Source of the DNA: Diogma glabrata | Lineage: Eukaryota > Arthropoda > Insecta > Diptera > Cylindrotomidae | Assembly: GCA_963693315.1 (NCBI GenBank) | Contig: OY856188.1 | Location: forward strand, 252,751,905-252,815,904 | Direction: 5' to 3' | DNA: 64,000 nucleotides | In this document: positions 12,240-22,449 of the stretch, one piece after another | Layout: every line of letters begins with the position of its first letter | How positions within the stretch are numbered: the stretch's first letter is position 1 | Program-made: the position numbers and the translations under genes | Notes under the pieces: generated by a model | What the model saw: only the letters and a program-made list of their open reading frames with translations | The model's database searches: none | What the model was told of the DNA's origin: nothing

Positions 12240-12780
12240 GGGTAAACATTCTAATTCAAACCTATTGAATCCTATTAAATCCAATATAATTTCAATAGGA
12301 TTAAATCGGATTGAATTGGTTTAATAGGAAGACTTCGATCTACCAATTAAAATTCAATCGAAATGAATGGGATTTAACAGGAACAGAGGTTCTGTAGGAT
12401 TCTAAAGGAAATTTCCAGTTGCATTTCAATCGGAAATTAAGAGATTCAATAGCCTTTTTCCTATTGAATCTCTTAATTTCCGATTGAACTTAGAAAAAAA
12501 TTAAACAATATTATAAATTTAACAGGATTTAATTGGAAAAGATTTAATAGGAATGAATAGGATTAATCAGAATTCTGCAATGGAAATTTCCAATTAATTC
12601 CTATTTATATGCATTTCCTATAGATTCCGGTTGAAAAATAAAATAGAGATATTTAACAGGAATGAATAGGATTGTATTGGAAATAGATTTTTTGAATAGG
12701 AATTAATTGAAAATTCCCAATGCAGAATTCCGATTAATCCAATTAATTTTTTTCATTTGGTTTCAATTGGAATGTTTAAC
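12240..12780. repeat. Array of CCTATTGAATC / AATAGGATT units in both orientations, with a strong palindrome
   Basis: The tract is a scramble of CCTATTGAATCC, CAATAGGATTAAATC, TTTAATAGGAAT and their inverses. At 12425-12488 there is a near-perfect palindrome with arms of about 28 bp, TTTCAATCGGAAATTAAGAG on the left and its inverse on the right, around an 8-bp loop. The structure suggests repeated fold-back duplication of a short unit. Confidence 0.65.
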
Positions 12781-12789
12781 CAGGGCTGT

Positions 12790-15059
12790 GAATTAATTTA
12801 AACTAGTAAGTTAAATAAATTTTCCTGAACTTAGTTTTGGATTTAACTAGTCTCATTTTTTATTAAGGTTGACATTGATTTCTATTTGTATTAAAATGAC
12901 GAGTATGCTGCTCATGACCAAGTGGCCAGATTTTTTAGAAGTCATCAATTTCAGCCTGACTAAACAACATTAAACAAGATTTTGACATTCAAATTGTATG
13001 CGAAATTTCCTTTTTTATAATACTAAACGAAATAATAATCATTATAATAAAATAAATATTTATTAAATATGTATTTAAGTAAAATATTAAATATTGCCTA
13101 AATATTTTCTTAAAATAAAACTGATTTTATTTTTTTATTCATATGAATTATTTAATATTTATCTATACATATTTAGAGTTAATATAAAAGAGAATCTATA
13201 ATTTGAAATTATGAAAAGATAGAAATTGTTTTAATGATTTAAATTAATTTTTTCTACAACAGTGCGCAAAGTAGTCACTTTGCGCATAGTTTGTAGTGCG
13301 CAAAGTACATGTTTTTTTGATTGTGCGGTAATACACTGAAATTTTATAGAACAGTTTTTTTTTGTAATTTCTTATATAATAGAGGCTTGAAAAAAATAAT
13401 CAAAACAATAATCATTTGTTATAGAAAGTTTTATCAATGTTGATTATGATTCAGAAAATTTAACATTGAAAGTTAAATTTTATTATTTAATATTTTTGCG
13501 CACAATTCACATAATTTTTTTATGGGTATTGACACGAAATGGGAGGGTGTCGCACAAAAAAAAATTTTAAGGGCCAGAACAAAATTTCTCAACTTTAAGT
13601 GGCCGGGGGCACGTCTTAGAATTGACCGATTGATTTCAGATTTTGCATATAATATTTTTATGGGTATTGACACGAAATGATAGGGTGCCGCCAATTGTAC
13701 AATGAAATAAAAAATTCTAGTGGAACCTAAGGGCCACCCTAGTGCGTATATGTTTGTGGACAAAATATCTCATATAGTGTTTGACCTATTGAAGCCAAAT
13801 TTGGGATACAAGTATTTAGGTTTTCGCTTCTCAAGTTGTAATAAATGTCCCTGACGTACATCTCACACCCTTTTCTCAAGGGTTGCGTGTACCCAGAGAA
13901 ACCTGAGTCTAGTCAGAGCTAGATCGGGATACGAGCAGAGAAGATAGAGAACCAACAAGAGTTATGGAAATCAGAGAACAAACCTAGTCTGCTCGCATGT
14001 TTGCCAATAAGATAGTGTATCGGAATGACACTCACAACCATGCTGACATCTCTGCTTTTTATCGTTCACAAAAGTGGTGCTCTCTAAAAATATTGAATTT
14101 GTGCGCGTATATGCCCTCTTTTGAAGTGGAAATTTGCACGAAGCAGAATCCTAGAACGCTTTCCAAAATAAAATCATTTTCAATAGACATTAACCGTATA
14201 CATAGTAAAGCTGAATTTTAGAGACGAATTTATTACGTCTGTGCTATATCTGGCCTCTTATGCAATACAATGAGGGACGTGGTGCAATCGAACTCGTCAA
14301 AAACAATTCGAGAAAATGGATTAGTAAAGAAAAAATCGCAAACAGATCATTGAAGATTGATGAACAGATCATTTTAATTGAAAGAATATCAAAAAAACAA
14401 CCAAGCGCTGTTCGTTGAAAGCAAACACCCAAATGGCACTAACATCATAACGCTAATCAAGATTTTCGTAACATGGAATATTCCCGCTTGAGTTAATTAG
14501 TGATGGAACAGATAGAGATAAAATGTTGAAAACGAACAGAAATCCACGAAATTTGTTCAAAAGTTTGTCACAAAATTTTTTTCAAAATAATTCATCAGAT
14601 TAAAGATTGGTTTCTCGTTCTGTTGAAACAAATTTCTTATTCAATGTTATATAAAAAAAAATTCAGTTTAAAATCAATCAATACTAAATTTAATTTATGT
14701 AAACAAATACTATTAAATAAACAAAATAAACCCAAATATTGTTAATGCCAATAAATAAAAGAATAAATATTTCTTTTTTAATTAAAATTAAAATTTATAC
14801 GTTATATTACAGACAAGACAACGTTTTTTTTTATTTTTGGTTTTAATGAGAAGCAACACGTTTTCTATAATCGATCTCGTGTGACACTAAAATTAAATCA
14901 CACTTCATTTCCAGCCAAAAGAAATACAAGATACACGAAAAACTGTTGAGTTAATTTTTAAGATAAAAATCTTGATTAATATGTTTATAAAAATAGTAAT
15001 TAGTTCACAATATTAATTATTTTTTCTCCGATAGACAGCAAATATAAATTTTGCAGACT
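12790..15059. other. AT-rich DNA with a small duplicated phrase and a hairpin, no gene
   Basis: A phrase TATGGGTATTGACACGAAAT followed by AGGGTG.CGC occurs twice, at about 13521 and 13660. At 13262-13290 a hairpin TGCGCAAAGTA-GTC-ACTTTGCGCA is followed by a further GTGCGCAAAGTA. The open frames at 13473-13763, 13997-14221 and 14244-14432 show no domain, and I do not call genes. Confidence 0.5.
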
Positions 15060-15067
15060 TATTTTAG

Positions 15068-15390
15068 TCAGCAAAGTGGCACTTTTCCTGCCTAGGCAGC
15101 AAAGCAAGTACTTTGCTGCCTAGGCAGCAAAATAATTAGACTTCATAGAAATAAACAGATATTGCGATTAAAAAAAAATTTTTTTAATCGATTTTTTTTT
15201 TCATTTTCAAAATTTTGCTTTATTTTTAAAGTAATAATTATTAAATTACATATCATTGTAATTAATCGGAGAAAAAATTATATGTTCAACTCGGCAGCAA
15301 GGTAGATTGACTGCCTTGGCTGAATTCCTAGCCTCGCTCGCTCGGCTATGAACTATCAGCCGCGGCAGTCAATCTACTACTTTGCTGCCT
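15068..15390. repeat. Cluster of GCAAAGTA / TTTGCTGCC palindromes
   Basis: A perfect 20-bp palindrome TTTGCTGCCTAGGCAGCAAA lies at 15112-15131, just after a second CTGCCTAGGCAG at 15089-15100. Farther on, GGCAGCAAGGTAGATTGACTG (about 15294) is inverted at 15360-15390 as CAGTCAATCTACTACTTTGC. The sequence between is GC-richer than its surroundings (CTCGCTCGCTCGGC). It may be a small decayed element; no gene is visible. Confidence 0.65.
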
Positions 15391-17077
15391 AGTTAAACAA
15401 ATAACTATTCTACAAAAATTTAAAAGAATTTTCCAATCAATGTTAACATTAATTTTTTTTTGTATATGTTTATATTAATATATTTTTATGTCTTACTGAT
15501 GACGTTCATATAGAAAATTATCGCAGATACGTTAGTGTTGATCCAATCTTTATAATTAGTGATAATAAATTACTCAAATTTAATTTTGTTGTTTGATCTT
15601 GAAATTGAATAATGTATAAACTATTAAGTGTTTGTCATATCAATAATTGATATATTTTATAATTTCAAGAGCAATGAAAAACTTTCAATATTGAACTTTA
15701 TATCTATGGTGCAAAAACTGCGAATAACCTTACCAATAGGAGAAAAAGTGCTGGAAGCATTCTCTGTATGATATCCAAAGTAATCCAGTGTAGATGAAAT
15801 CTCAAAAAATAAACTTATTTCACAAATCACAAAAAAAAAATTACAATTTTATTTTCGATCACTTCAAATATATTTAAATTTTTTTATGAAATATAATAAC
15901 TTAAATAAAAAATGTTCCACAAAGATCAACTGATTCCTAATATTTCCATAGCACAATAGGATTTAAGCTTCTTTAAAATAAATTAATTTATTCAGAAATT
16001 ATTTCACTTCAATTCAATTCGGATAAAAAATATCAACTAATTATTTTCAATATTTTTATCAAGTAACTATATCCCGCTTAATTATAATGACACCAAATTA
16101 ATAACTTATTCGATAAATATATTAAAAAATCAAATCACAAAAAAAAATTAACAATAAAAAATGATTAAACAATTTGGTTTTTTTATTGCTCTTTATATTT
16201 AATTAACGTTTAATATTTGTTTTGTTTATTTTTTAAACATCCCTTAAGAATCGCGATAAGTGTAAAACTATACTACTAGTAAAAACGTTTTTAAAAGCTT
16301 TAAAATTAAACATCACTATCAAAAAACAGACTGACTTGAACTTGACGATTGATGTTGACTTACATACTAATATTTGTTTGTGTATATTTATTTTCGTAAA
16401 TATAAATACACAGGTGAAACCGAAATTTACCTATATTAAACAAAAAATAAATAATAATAATAATAAAAGCACACGAGATATATAAATAAAATAAAACTAC
16501 TCCGATACTATTGTAAAACACTTCTACTGTGCTAAAAAAAGCACAACACAAATAAGTTTTGTTCTTTTAATATAAACTTTTTTTATATATTTTCATATAA
16601 TAATTCAATTTGTGTCTACAGTAATCTGTAGAAAATATAGCATCAGTTTAAAATTTTAATTATTTGTATGAATTAGGTCTTAAATTTAAAGTTGTTGACC
16701 TTTAGAAACTTTACAAATCAGAAACGCAACTGAACAGGTTTAAAATAAATATGAAGTTTTATTTCAAGACAAACAAGATTGATTTATAAAAATTGTTAAT
16801 TATTCAAATAAAAATGGTATCGATCGTAATCTTATGAATGAAGAAAATTGATGAGAAGGTATAATACACTTTTTTTTAGTACCATGATTATGATTTTATT
16901 TGGCAAACTTTTATTTAATTTTTTTGTTAATTTTGTAAAAACTTGAAACATACGGATTAATTAATGAATACCTGTATCTCATATTAATAAAATTATAACG
17001 TAACGTTTCCTTATATTTTTTAAAGGAAGATGCACCTGTGTTAATATTTTCATTAAAATCTTTGTATTTTATTTAGA
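15391..17077. other. AT-rich DNA, nothing recognised
   Basis: Only A/T runs and short repeats such as an (AAT)n-like run at 16455 are seen. No coding sequence, RNA gene or long repeat could be supported. Confidence 0.5.
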
Positions 17078-18098
17078 ATATTTGCAATGAAGCGCTGTTT
17101 CGTTGAACATCAACGAAGTGGCATAGCAGGCCGCGTACCTAGCGAGATTTATTTAAAGCCCTAAACTAGCTTCAGTAAGTGGGATCGAACGAAGAATACC
17201 TGCTGTTCCAACACAAATAACAGTATTGTACGTGTATTTCGATATTGAAACGGATCAAATAGAAGCGAAGTGGAATAAGTAGACTCTGGCGACCCCCGTA
17301 TACGAAAAGAGCCGCAATCACCACGTCCAATCCCATAATTCTAACACACTCACACGCTCTCGCACTTTATTCACTCACTCACACACACACACACATACTC
17401 ACACACACATGCACACATCCATGCTCATACGCGCATTCACACTACGCGATACAACCAAGCTATCATATTCAAACAAACAGACTAGTTTGATATCATTTTC
17501 ATGATTGTTGATATGTACTATATGAGACATACAACCAGAATACAAACTATATTGATGACAGAAAAAAAGCAACGTTCAGGAAAAGAATATCAGATGACGA
17601 AAGATCTGGCGCTTGACGGATTGAATATAATGACTAAAATTGATGTTTAACACAAATCAATGCATGACTTCGTTGTGAGTGTGGATCTTGTTTTCACTTT
17701 TCTGTAATTTAGTAATTACAGTTTAAAAGTTGCAAAACGTACAGCAGAATTTACTAAATTTCGTACAGCAGAATTTGCTAAAGCTGTTCAACTGCTTCTA
17801 CTAGTATAGACTGATCATACTTGTACGTCTCATTCCATGAATCAATTATCGATGACAATATATCTCCACGTTTTGGAATTGTTTTTAATAAGATCACATC
17901 AGGATCACGCATAGGATTAACAAACGAGAGGCATATCCCTAAATGCCGTTGTAACATTTCTCCTGATTTGGTTCCAAGCTTAACAACAACATACCCCAAA
18001 AATTCTTCAAAAATAATATTGAAATTATTGTTATATTGTGTAGTATAAGAATTATCGAGTTGACAGAACATTATCCGTTGAGATGCAATTAATTATAC
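17078..18098 (-). pseudogene. HPS1: HPS1-like pseudogene, copy A
   Basis: The minus-strand frame 18071 to 17778 encodes about 97 residues. Together with a shifted continuation to about 17560 it matches the N-terminal third of HPS1, the BLOC-3 subunit that with HPS4 activates Rab32/38 in making lysosome-related organelles such as pigment granules. Family-like points are NFNIIFEEFLGY, then LQRHLG, then W.ETYKYDQSILVEAVE, and, after the break, SHALI...K, LYS and SSSDILFL. These align in order with the corresponding human HPS1 segments as I know them. The frame breaks after EAVEQL, where about 30 bp (AAATTCTGCTGTACGAAATT) have been duplicated, and there are further stops. Downstream lie a CA-rich microsatellite (17340-17420) and a conserved stretch (17130-17300), both shared with copy B. 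It is clearly non-functional; the HPS1 identity is by recall and has not been searched. Confidence 0.68.
17340..17440. repeat. CA-rich microsatellite in HPS1-like copy A
   Basis: The tract holds irregular (CA)n with CACTCACTCA and ACACATGCACAC variants. The matching GT-rich tract lies at 38540-38650 in the inverted copy B, so the microsatellite was present before the duplication. Confidence 0.85.
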
Positions 18099-18112
18099 TA
18101 GCTCGAAAAAAA

Positions 18113-18697
18113 AAACATAAGAATCCAACTACGGCTTTTTAAAAAAACATAGTAATCCAACTAAGAGCTGTCAAAATTGTAAACTTGGAAAACCCAAATA
18201 AATTGTTTTTTATTGCAATTTCAAATGATGCAATGTGTTTAAGTTGTTTTTACTATATGGTAAGTTATTTAAATAATTATTTTGATATTTTAGTGCTATA
18301 AAAATATTATATAAAGGATAGATTTAACTACAAACTTCACATGCAGGCGGGATGCGTGCCTGGCACAAAATATTTTGTGGTCATATGTACGGAAAAGTAG
18401 ATTTTCTTTTATTCTATTCTAGTACAAAATTGAATATTTTGTATGCCTGGCACGCACGCCGCCTGCATGTGAGATTTGTAGTTAAATCTATCCTATATAT
18501 AATATTTTTATAGCACTAAAATATCAAAATAATTATTTAAATAACTTACCATATAGTAAAAACAACTTAAACACATTGCATCATTTGAAATTGTAAGAAA
18601 AAACAATTTATTTGGGTTTTCAAAGTTTACAATTTTGACAGCTCTTAGTTGGATTACTATGTTTTTTTATAAAACCGGTAGTTGGATTCTTATGTTT
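18113..18697. mobile_element. 585-bp hairpin element (long inverted repeat)
   Basis: The left arm begins ATAAGAATCCAACTAC near 18115. It continues through TAATCCAACTAAGAGCTGTC, TTTAAGTTGTTTTTACTATA and GGATAGATTTAACTACAAA to TGCCTGGCACAAAATATT. The right arm is the near-perfect inverse and ends GTAGTTGGATTCTTATG near 18695. The arms are about 250-270 bp and the unpaired centre about 60 bp. The right end carries a second partial terminus (ACCGGTAGTTGGATTTTTAT). There is no coding capacity. A transcript through it would form a long double-stranded stem. Confidence 0.8.
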
Positions 18698-18724
18698 ATT
18701 GTTTACCGGTAGTTGGATTTTTAT

Positions 18725-18815
18725 AATTTACAACTATTCCAACGAAGATGGCGCACTGTAATTATTTAAATATCTCAAATTTGTTTATAACTTTGTTAAA
18801 TAAATGGTTAAATCA
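18725..18815. repeat. Dispersed repeat with CCAACGAAGATGGCGCACT, second copy inverted at 48940-49025
   Basis: The segment from CCAACGAAGATGGCGCAC to TTTGTTAAATAAATGG matches the reverse complement of 48940-49025, which has ACAACGAAGATGGTGCGCTT and TTTGTTAAATAAATTT. Both copies are short and non-coding. The family could not be identified. Confidence 0.55.
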
Positions 18816-18872
18816 ACAATTAAATAAATATTTATAAATTTTATGCATTTGTTACAAAAAATAGTGTGTACT

Positions 18873-18949
18873 ACTAGTGCGAATGCGTTTTCCAAACGCG
18901 AGTAATTGCCGCAAACTAACTCTTGTTTGGAAAACGCATTCGCACTAGT
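18873..18949. repeat. 77-bp hairpin with 25-bp perfect arms
   Basis: ACTAGTGCGAATGCGTTTTC (extending to CCAAAC) is inverted after a 27-bp loop. Weaker pairing continues outward to about 18856 and 18970 (AAAAAATAGT on the left, ACTATTTTTTT on the right). It is probably a small miniature inverted-repeat element. Confidence 0.75.
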
Positions 18950-18970
18950 AATACAATCTACTATTTTTTT

Positions 18971-19813
18971 ATATTCTATCATATAGTCCCTGGGCCTTCA
19001 CCTACTTAATTTTCTGATTACCATATATTTTATACTTCGTAAAGCGCTTGTTCTTGACGAGTCCTACAACTTTTAATCTGCCATTTTCCTTGATTCGGCC
19101 GCTTTTTCCCTCGGGAAACTCCGAAACATGGCGATTTCCCGGAGTCTTGTATATTTATTACCATAATTTTGTTATTTATTAAAGGGGGGGAAATTTGTTT
19201 TAGAAAACGAGGGTAAATTTGCCCGACAAAATATTGTCTAGTTTTGTCGAGTCCGACAACTCAAACTCGCCAAAATACCAGGATATTGAAAATTAGCTAC
19301 CACAAAGCTAGTTTTCTCAGGTTGTTGTTTATTTAACAAAAATTAGTGAAATTGAAGGGTCATATTGTCCGACAAATTTTCGGCCGTTTTTTCAGTCCGA
19401 AGACTGTCTAATTTTTTTTTCATAGTTTTAATTAATATTATTTTACTCTAATACAATTGTCCGACAAATTAGTGTCCGCTAACTATCGAAAAATCGAAAA
19501 ATGTCATAATTTCAAACACGATAGCATACGCTCAATATCATCATCCACTATATATCAACATTAGTCATTAATTTTAGATATTTGTTCTTAAATATTACAA
19601 ATTGATAAAAATTATAAATAATAATAAAAAATTATTAAATAATTTCGTAATAATTTAATGAAATCATTATAATAATCAAACTGTAGTCGTTGCTATGTAG
19701 ATTTTTAAACGTAAACATAAACATTAACACAAAATTCAGATTCACCAAAAGAAATTCTTAAAATTAATATTGAAGGTCCCAAAACGCTTTAGTACAACAA
19801 TTCTGCATGAACA
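18971..19813. other. Non-coding DNA with a recurring GTCCGACAA motif
   Basis: TGTCCGACAAATT-like phrases occur at about 19217 (GCCCGACAAAATATTGTC), 19247 (GAGTCCGACAACTC), 19367 (TTGTCCGACAAATTTTC) and 19459 (TTGTCCGACAAATTAGTG). A GACGAGTCCTACAACTT variant lies at 19056. The motif is itself nearly palindromic (TTGTC.GACAA). No gene is seen. Confidence 0.45.
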
Positions 19814-19817
19814 CACT

Positions 19818-21557
19818 TGTAACAGTAGACTGTTCCACTGTAAACAGCATTTTGATTTTTTTTGTAATTGATCTCATTATTATAGTCTCATATATTAAAT
19901 AACATAAACTCAATTCGCAAAATTTTACAATCACACAAACCTTTTCTTTGAAAGCGATTATTTGTTACTCACTGTACAATTTATGAGATAATAAAACACA
20001 AGCAACGGAAAACTTGATCACAACTGGTTGATAATTTCTCCTCAAATCATAATTTGGTTGATAGTTAAATTAAATTATTTAGTCGGTCTTTATTTCAATT
20101 ACCACGATTGAAGCATCAACTTATCTTTAAATTAAATTAAAAGTGAATTTTAACTTTGTGATTTTGTGATCAACGTGGACAAATATAACCAGAAAGAAAA
20201 CTATTTTATCGGTATCATCAAATAGCTTACCAGGTAAACGGTTATTTCATTTATTATATATAGAAATATAGTTTCTTAGATTTTCTTATTATTTGTGTTA
20301 TTTATTATTACATTAATTTAAAACCCCGGCCAAAATAACTAAGTGATTGTGTTTTTTTGTTTAACCATAATTTAGAAACGGATCTTTGAATAAACCTTAC
20401 CACGTTGATGAATATAAGGAAGATCCGTTGTTTGGTAAGCAATAATTAAAAATTATAAGCTATTAGATTTTAAAAATTAATAAAATCCATAATTGTTCGA
20501 AATTGGAATTCTATATAACAAAAATAAGATAAATCTCACTTATCAATTATGGTAGTATGATACCCAATGTTTTAATTAGTTTCTAAGATTCAGTGAGTAA
20601 TGAAAATCAGGCGATCAATAAAAATCAATAAACCAAGAAATCAAATTTATATTTATAATTAGTTTAAGTTTATACCAAAAAGCATGTTCATTATTTTATT
20701 TAATTATGTGTTAAATTATTAAGTATTGCGTTTACGATATTAGGATAATTTGTCTACCATGGTTGACCTCTAAATTTATAAATAAATGTTATTGTGTGTA
20801 GATAGTTGAAATTGGGTGATTCAACTAACGTTATTGATTTATATAAATAATTAGGGTTTTAATTTATAATTATAATTATATTGTCTATATATTGATGATT
20901 TAGATAATTTTTCAAATTAACGATTTACTTTAACTATTAAATTATTCTTTATGCATATATTGCCTATATATTGATAATTGAGATAATTTTTCAAATTCAT
21001 AATTTTCTATAAAAATTAAATTATTTTTTTTAAAATTAAATAAAACTACCTAATTTTTATTTTGAGATAATAACTAAATAATTGTTTTTGCGTGAAAAAT
21101 TTCTTTTTGGGTTGCAAGTCTTATAGGTACAGTGAGTAACAAATATTTTAAATAATAAAAGGTGTTGTGATATTTGAAAATGAATTTTAGATAAATAACC
21201 AAGCTTTGCTATAGTGATGCGGTAGTAACCACCAATATGGGGGTACTTTCGTTAAGTAAGTGCAAGTGTATGGAGGTAGGGTAAAGATGTGCATAACTAA
21301 TAACATCTACAGTTATAAATTGTGGTCGTATGTGTGCTAAATCGCGTAAGTGTAATTGGTAGTTGTTGTTTATGATATCAGCAGCACTACCAGCTCTTAA
21401 TGATAGGTGGAAAGATCCCCCCCAATGCGACTGACACCTAGTCGGAAATGTGCTGCGCCACCATGCACGTCATTAAGAGGTCTGTTAACGGGTAAGTTTG
21501 AAAATAAACATAAAACAAAAACATCAAAATGACGATAGTCGAAGGAATACCGTTACA
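19818..21557 (+). repeat. 5' LTR, 1740 bp
   Basis: It begins TGTAACAGTAGACTG and ends CGTTACA, so the termini form the short inverted repeat TGTAAC/GTTACA. Inside are a diverged direct repeat of about 45 bp (CTATATATTGATGATTTAGATAATTTTTC at about 20885, with CTATATATTGATAATTGAG at about 20965) and a stem-loop near the 3' end at 21394-21479. A GGGTAAGT splice-donor-like site lies at about 21489. The promoter and poly(A) site could not be fixed by eye. Confidence 0.95.
21394..21479 (+). other. Predicted stem-loop near the end of the 5' LTR (repeated at 29306-29391)
   Basis: CTCTTAATGA (21394-21403) pairs with TCATTAAGAG (21470-21479). Just inside, GGTGG (21406-21410) pairs with CCACC (21458-21462), and GACTGACACCTAGTC makes a small inner hairpin. 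It lies close to the LTR end and so probably in the 5' untranslated part of the transcript. Its role is unknown; packaging or translation control are possible. Confidence 0.55.
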
Positions 21558-21558
21558 G

Positions 21559-21576
21559 TGGCGCCCAAAGGTCAAG
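21559..21576 (+). promoter_or_regulatory. Primer-binding site of the LTR element
   Basis: TGGCGCCCAAAGGTC starts one base after the end of the 5' LTR. TGG complements the CCA end of a tRNA, and TGGCGCCC is the start seen in elements primed by lysine tRNA. The later bases cannot be checked without tRNA sequences, so the tRNA identity is an inference. Confidence 0.8.
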
Positions 21577-22449
21577 CATTTTAGTTAGAATAGATACAAC
21601 TTAATTGATTACAACTTATCGGCTGTGTACCAAATTATTTTTTTTGTTTTCTAATTTTTCAAAAGGGATTTTTTTTTTAAACTAACTAGCCGTTATGGCT
21701 AAATATGTTTACCATAATTATTAACGTCAACCTGCTAATTCCGTTTGTTGATACAAACGTTTTGTTTAGATTTAGCTTTGAGTTTGGCAAGATGAGTTTA
21801 GTTAGTTGCATTAACGTAATTTTAACATAGTTCAATACGATGGTTTCAACCCGCTAATTTTCATCAAATAGGTTTGATTGTTAGCGCTAAGGTAGGATAA
21901 CGAGCGTATTGTTTTTATTAGGCCTTTAGTTTTTTTTGGTTTATAGGTAAGTTTTCCACTATAAAAGTGTTGAATAGGGAATTCTCCTCTATCACGATTG
22001 CATACCAACTAAATCAAAACATTGTTTAAAAGTAAATTTCATGAATTTGGGTACACAGATTTTTAGCATACAAACCACAAAAAACATAAAAGAATACAAC
22101 AGATTTTAATTGGTGGGTTATGTCCTGCATCACTATAGTAAACCAATATCATTAAACAAAAATAAAATTAAAAGAAGAATCCGAACATTTTTATCGTAAT
22201 TAAATTTCAAACTAGGCTGATTGCAGAAACTGTCTAGTTTGTTTTTGTCGTAAAATTATTATCAATAAAATTTTCACTTTTTCTATTTTGTCAATAAGTT
22301 TTGCCAGACTGTAGTAAAAATTTGTTGAAATACTATAGAATAGACCAAGTCAAGAGTTACTTAAGATTCGTAGACATTTTTATTAAACAAAGTATATACA
22401 TTAAATAAATATATTGATTTTTGAATATCGTCATAAATACAACTATATA
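21577..22449 (+). other. Long untranslated leader between primer site and gag
   Basis: About 870 bp have no recognisable coding sequence and several short upstream ATGs. A GGTAAGT splice-donor-like site lies at about 21946 and a TATAAAAG at 21960-21967. Either could matter for RNA processing or internal initiation, but there is no further support for a function. Confidence 0.5.

Noticed and set aside
22414..22449. Upstream extension of gag
   Set aside because: The first codon is TTG, not ATG; the ATG at 22450 is the better start.
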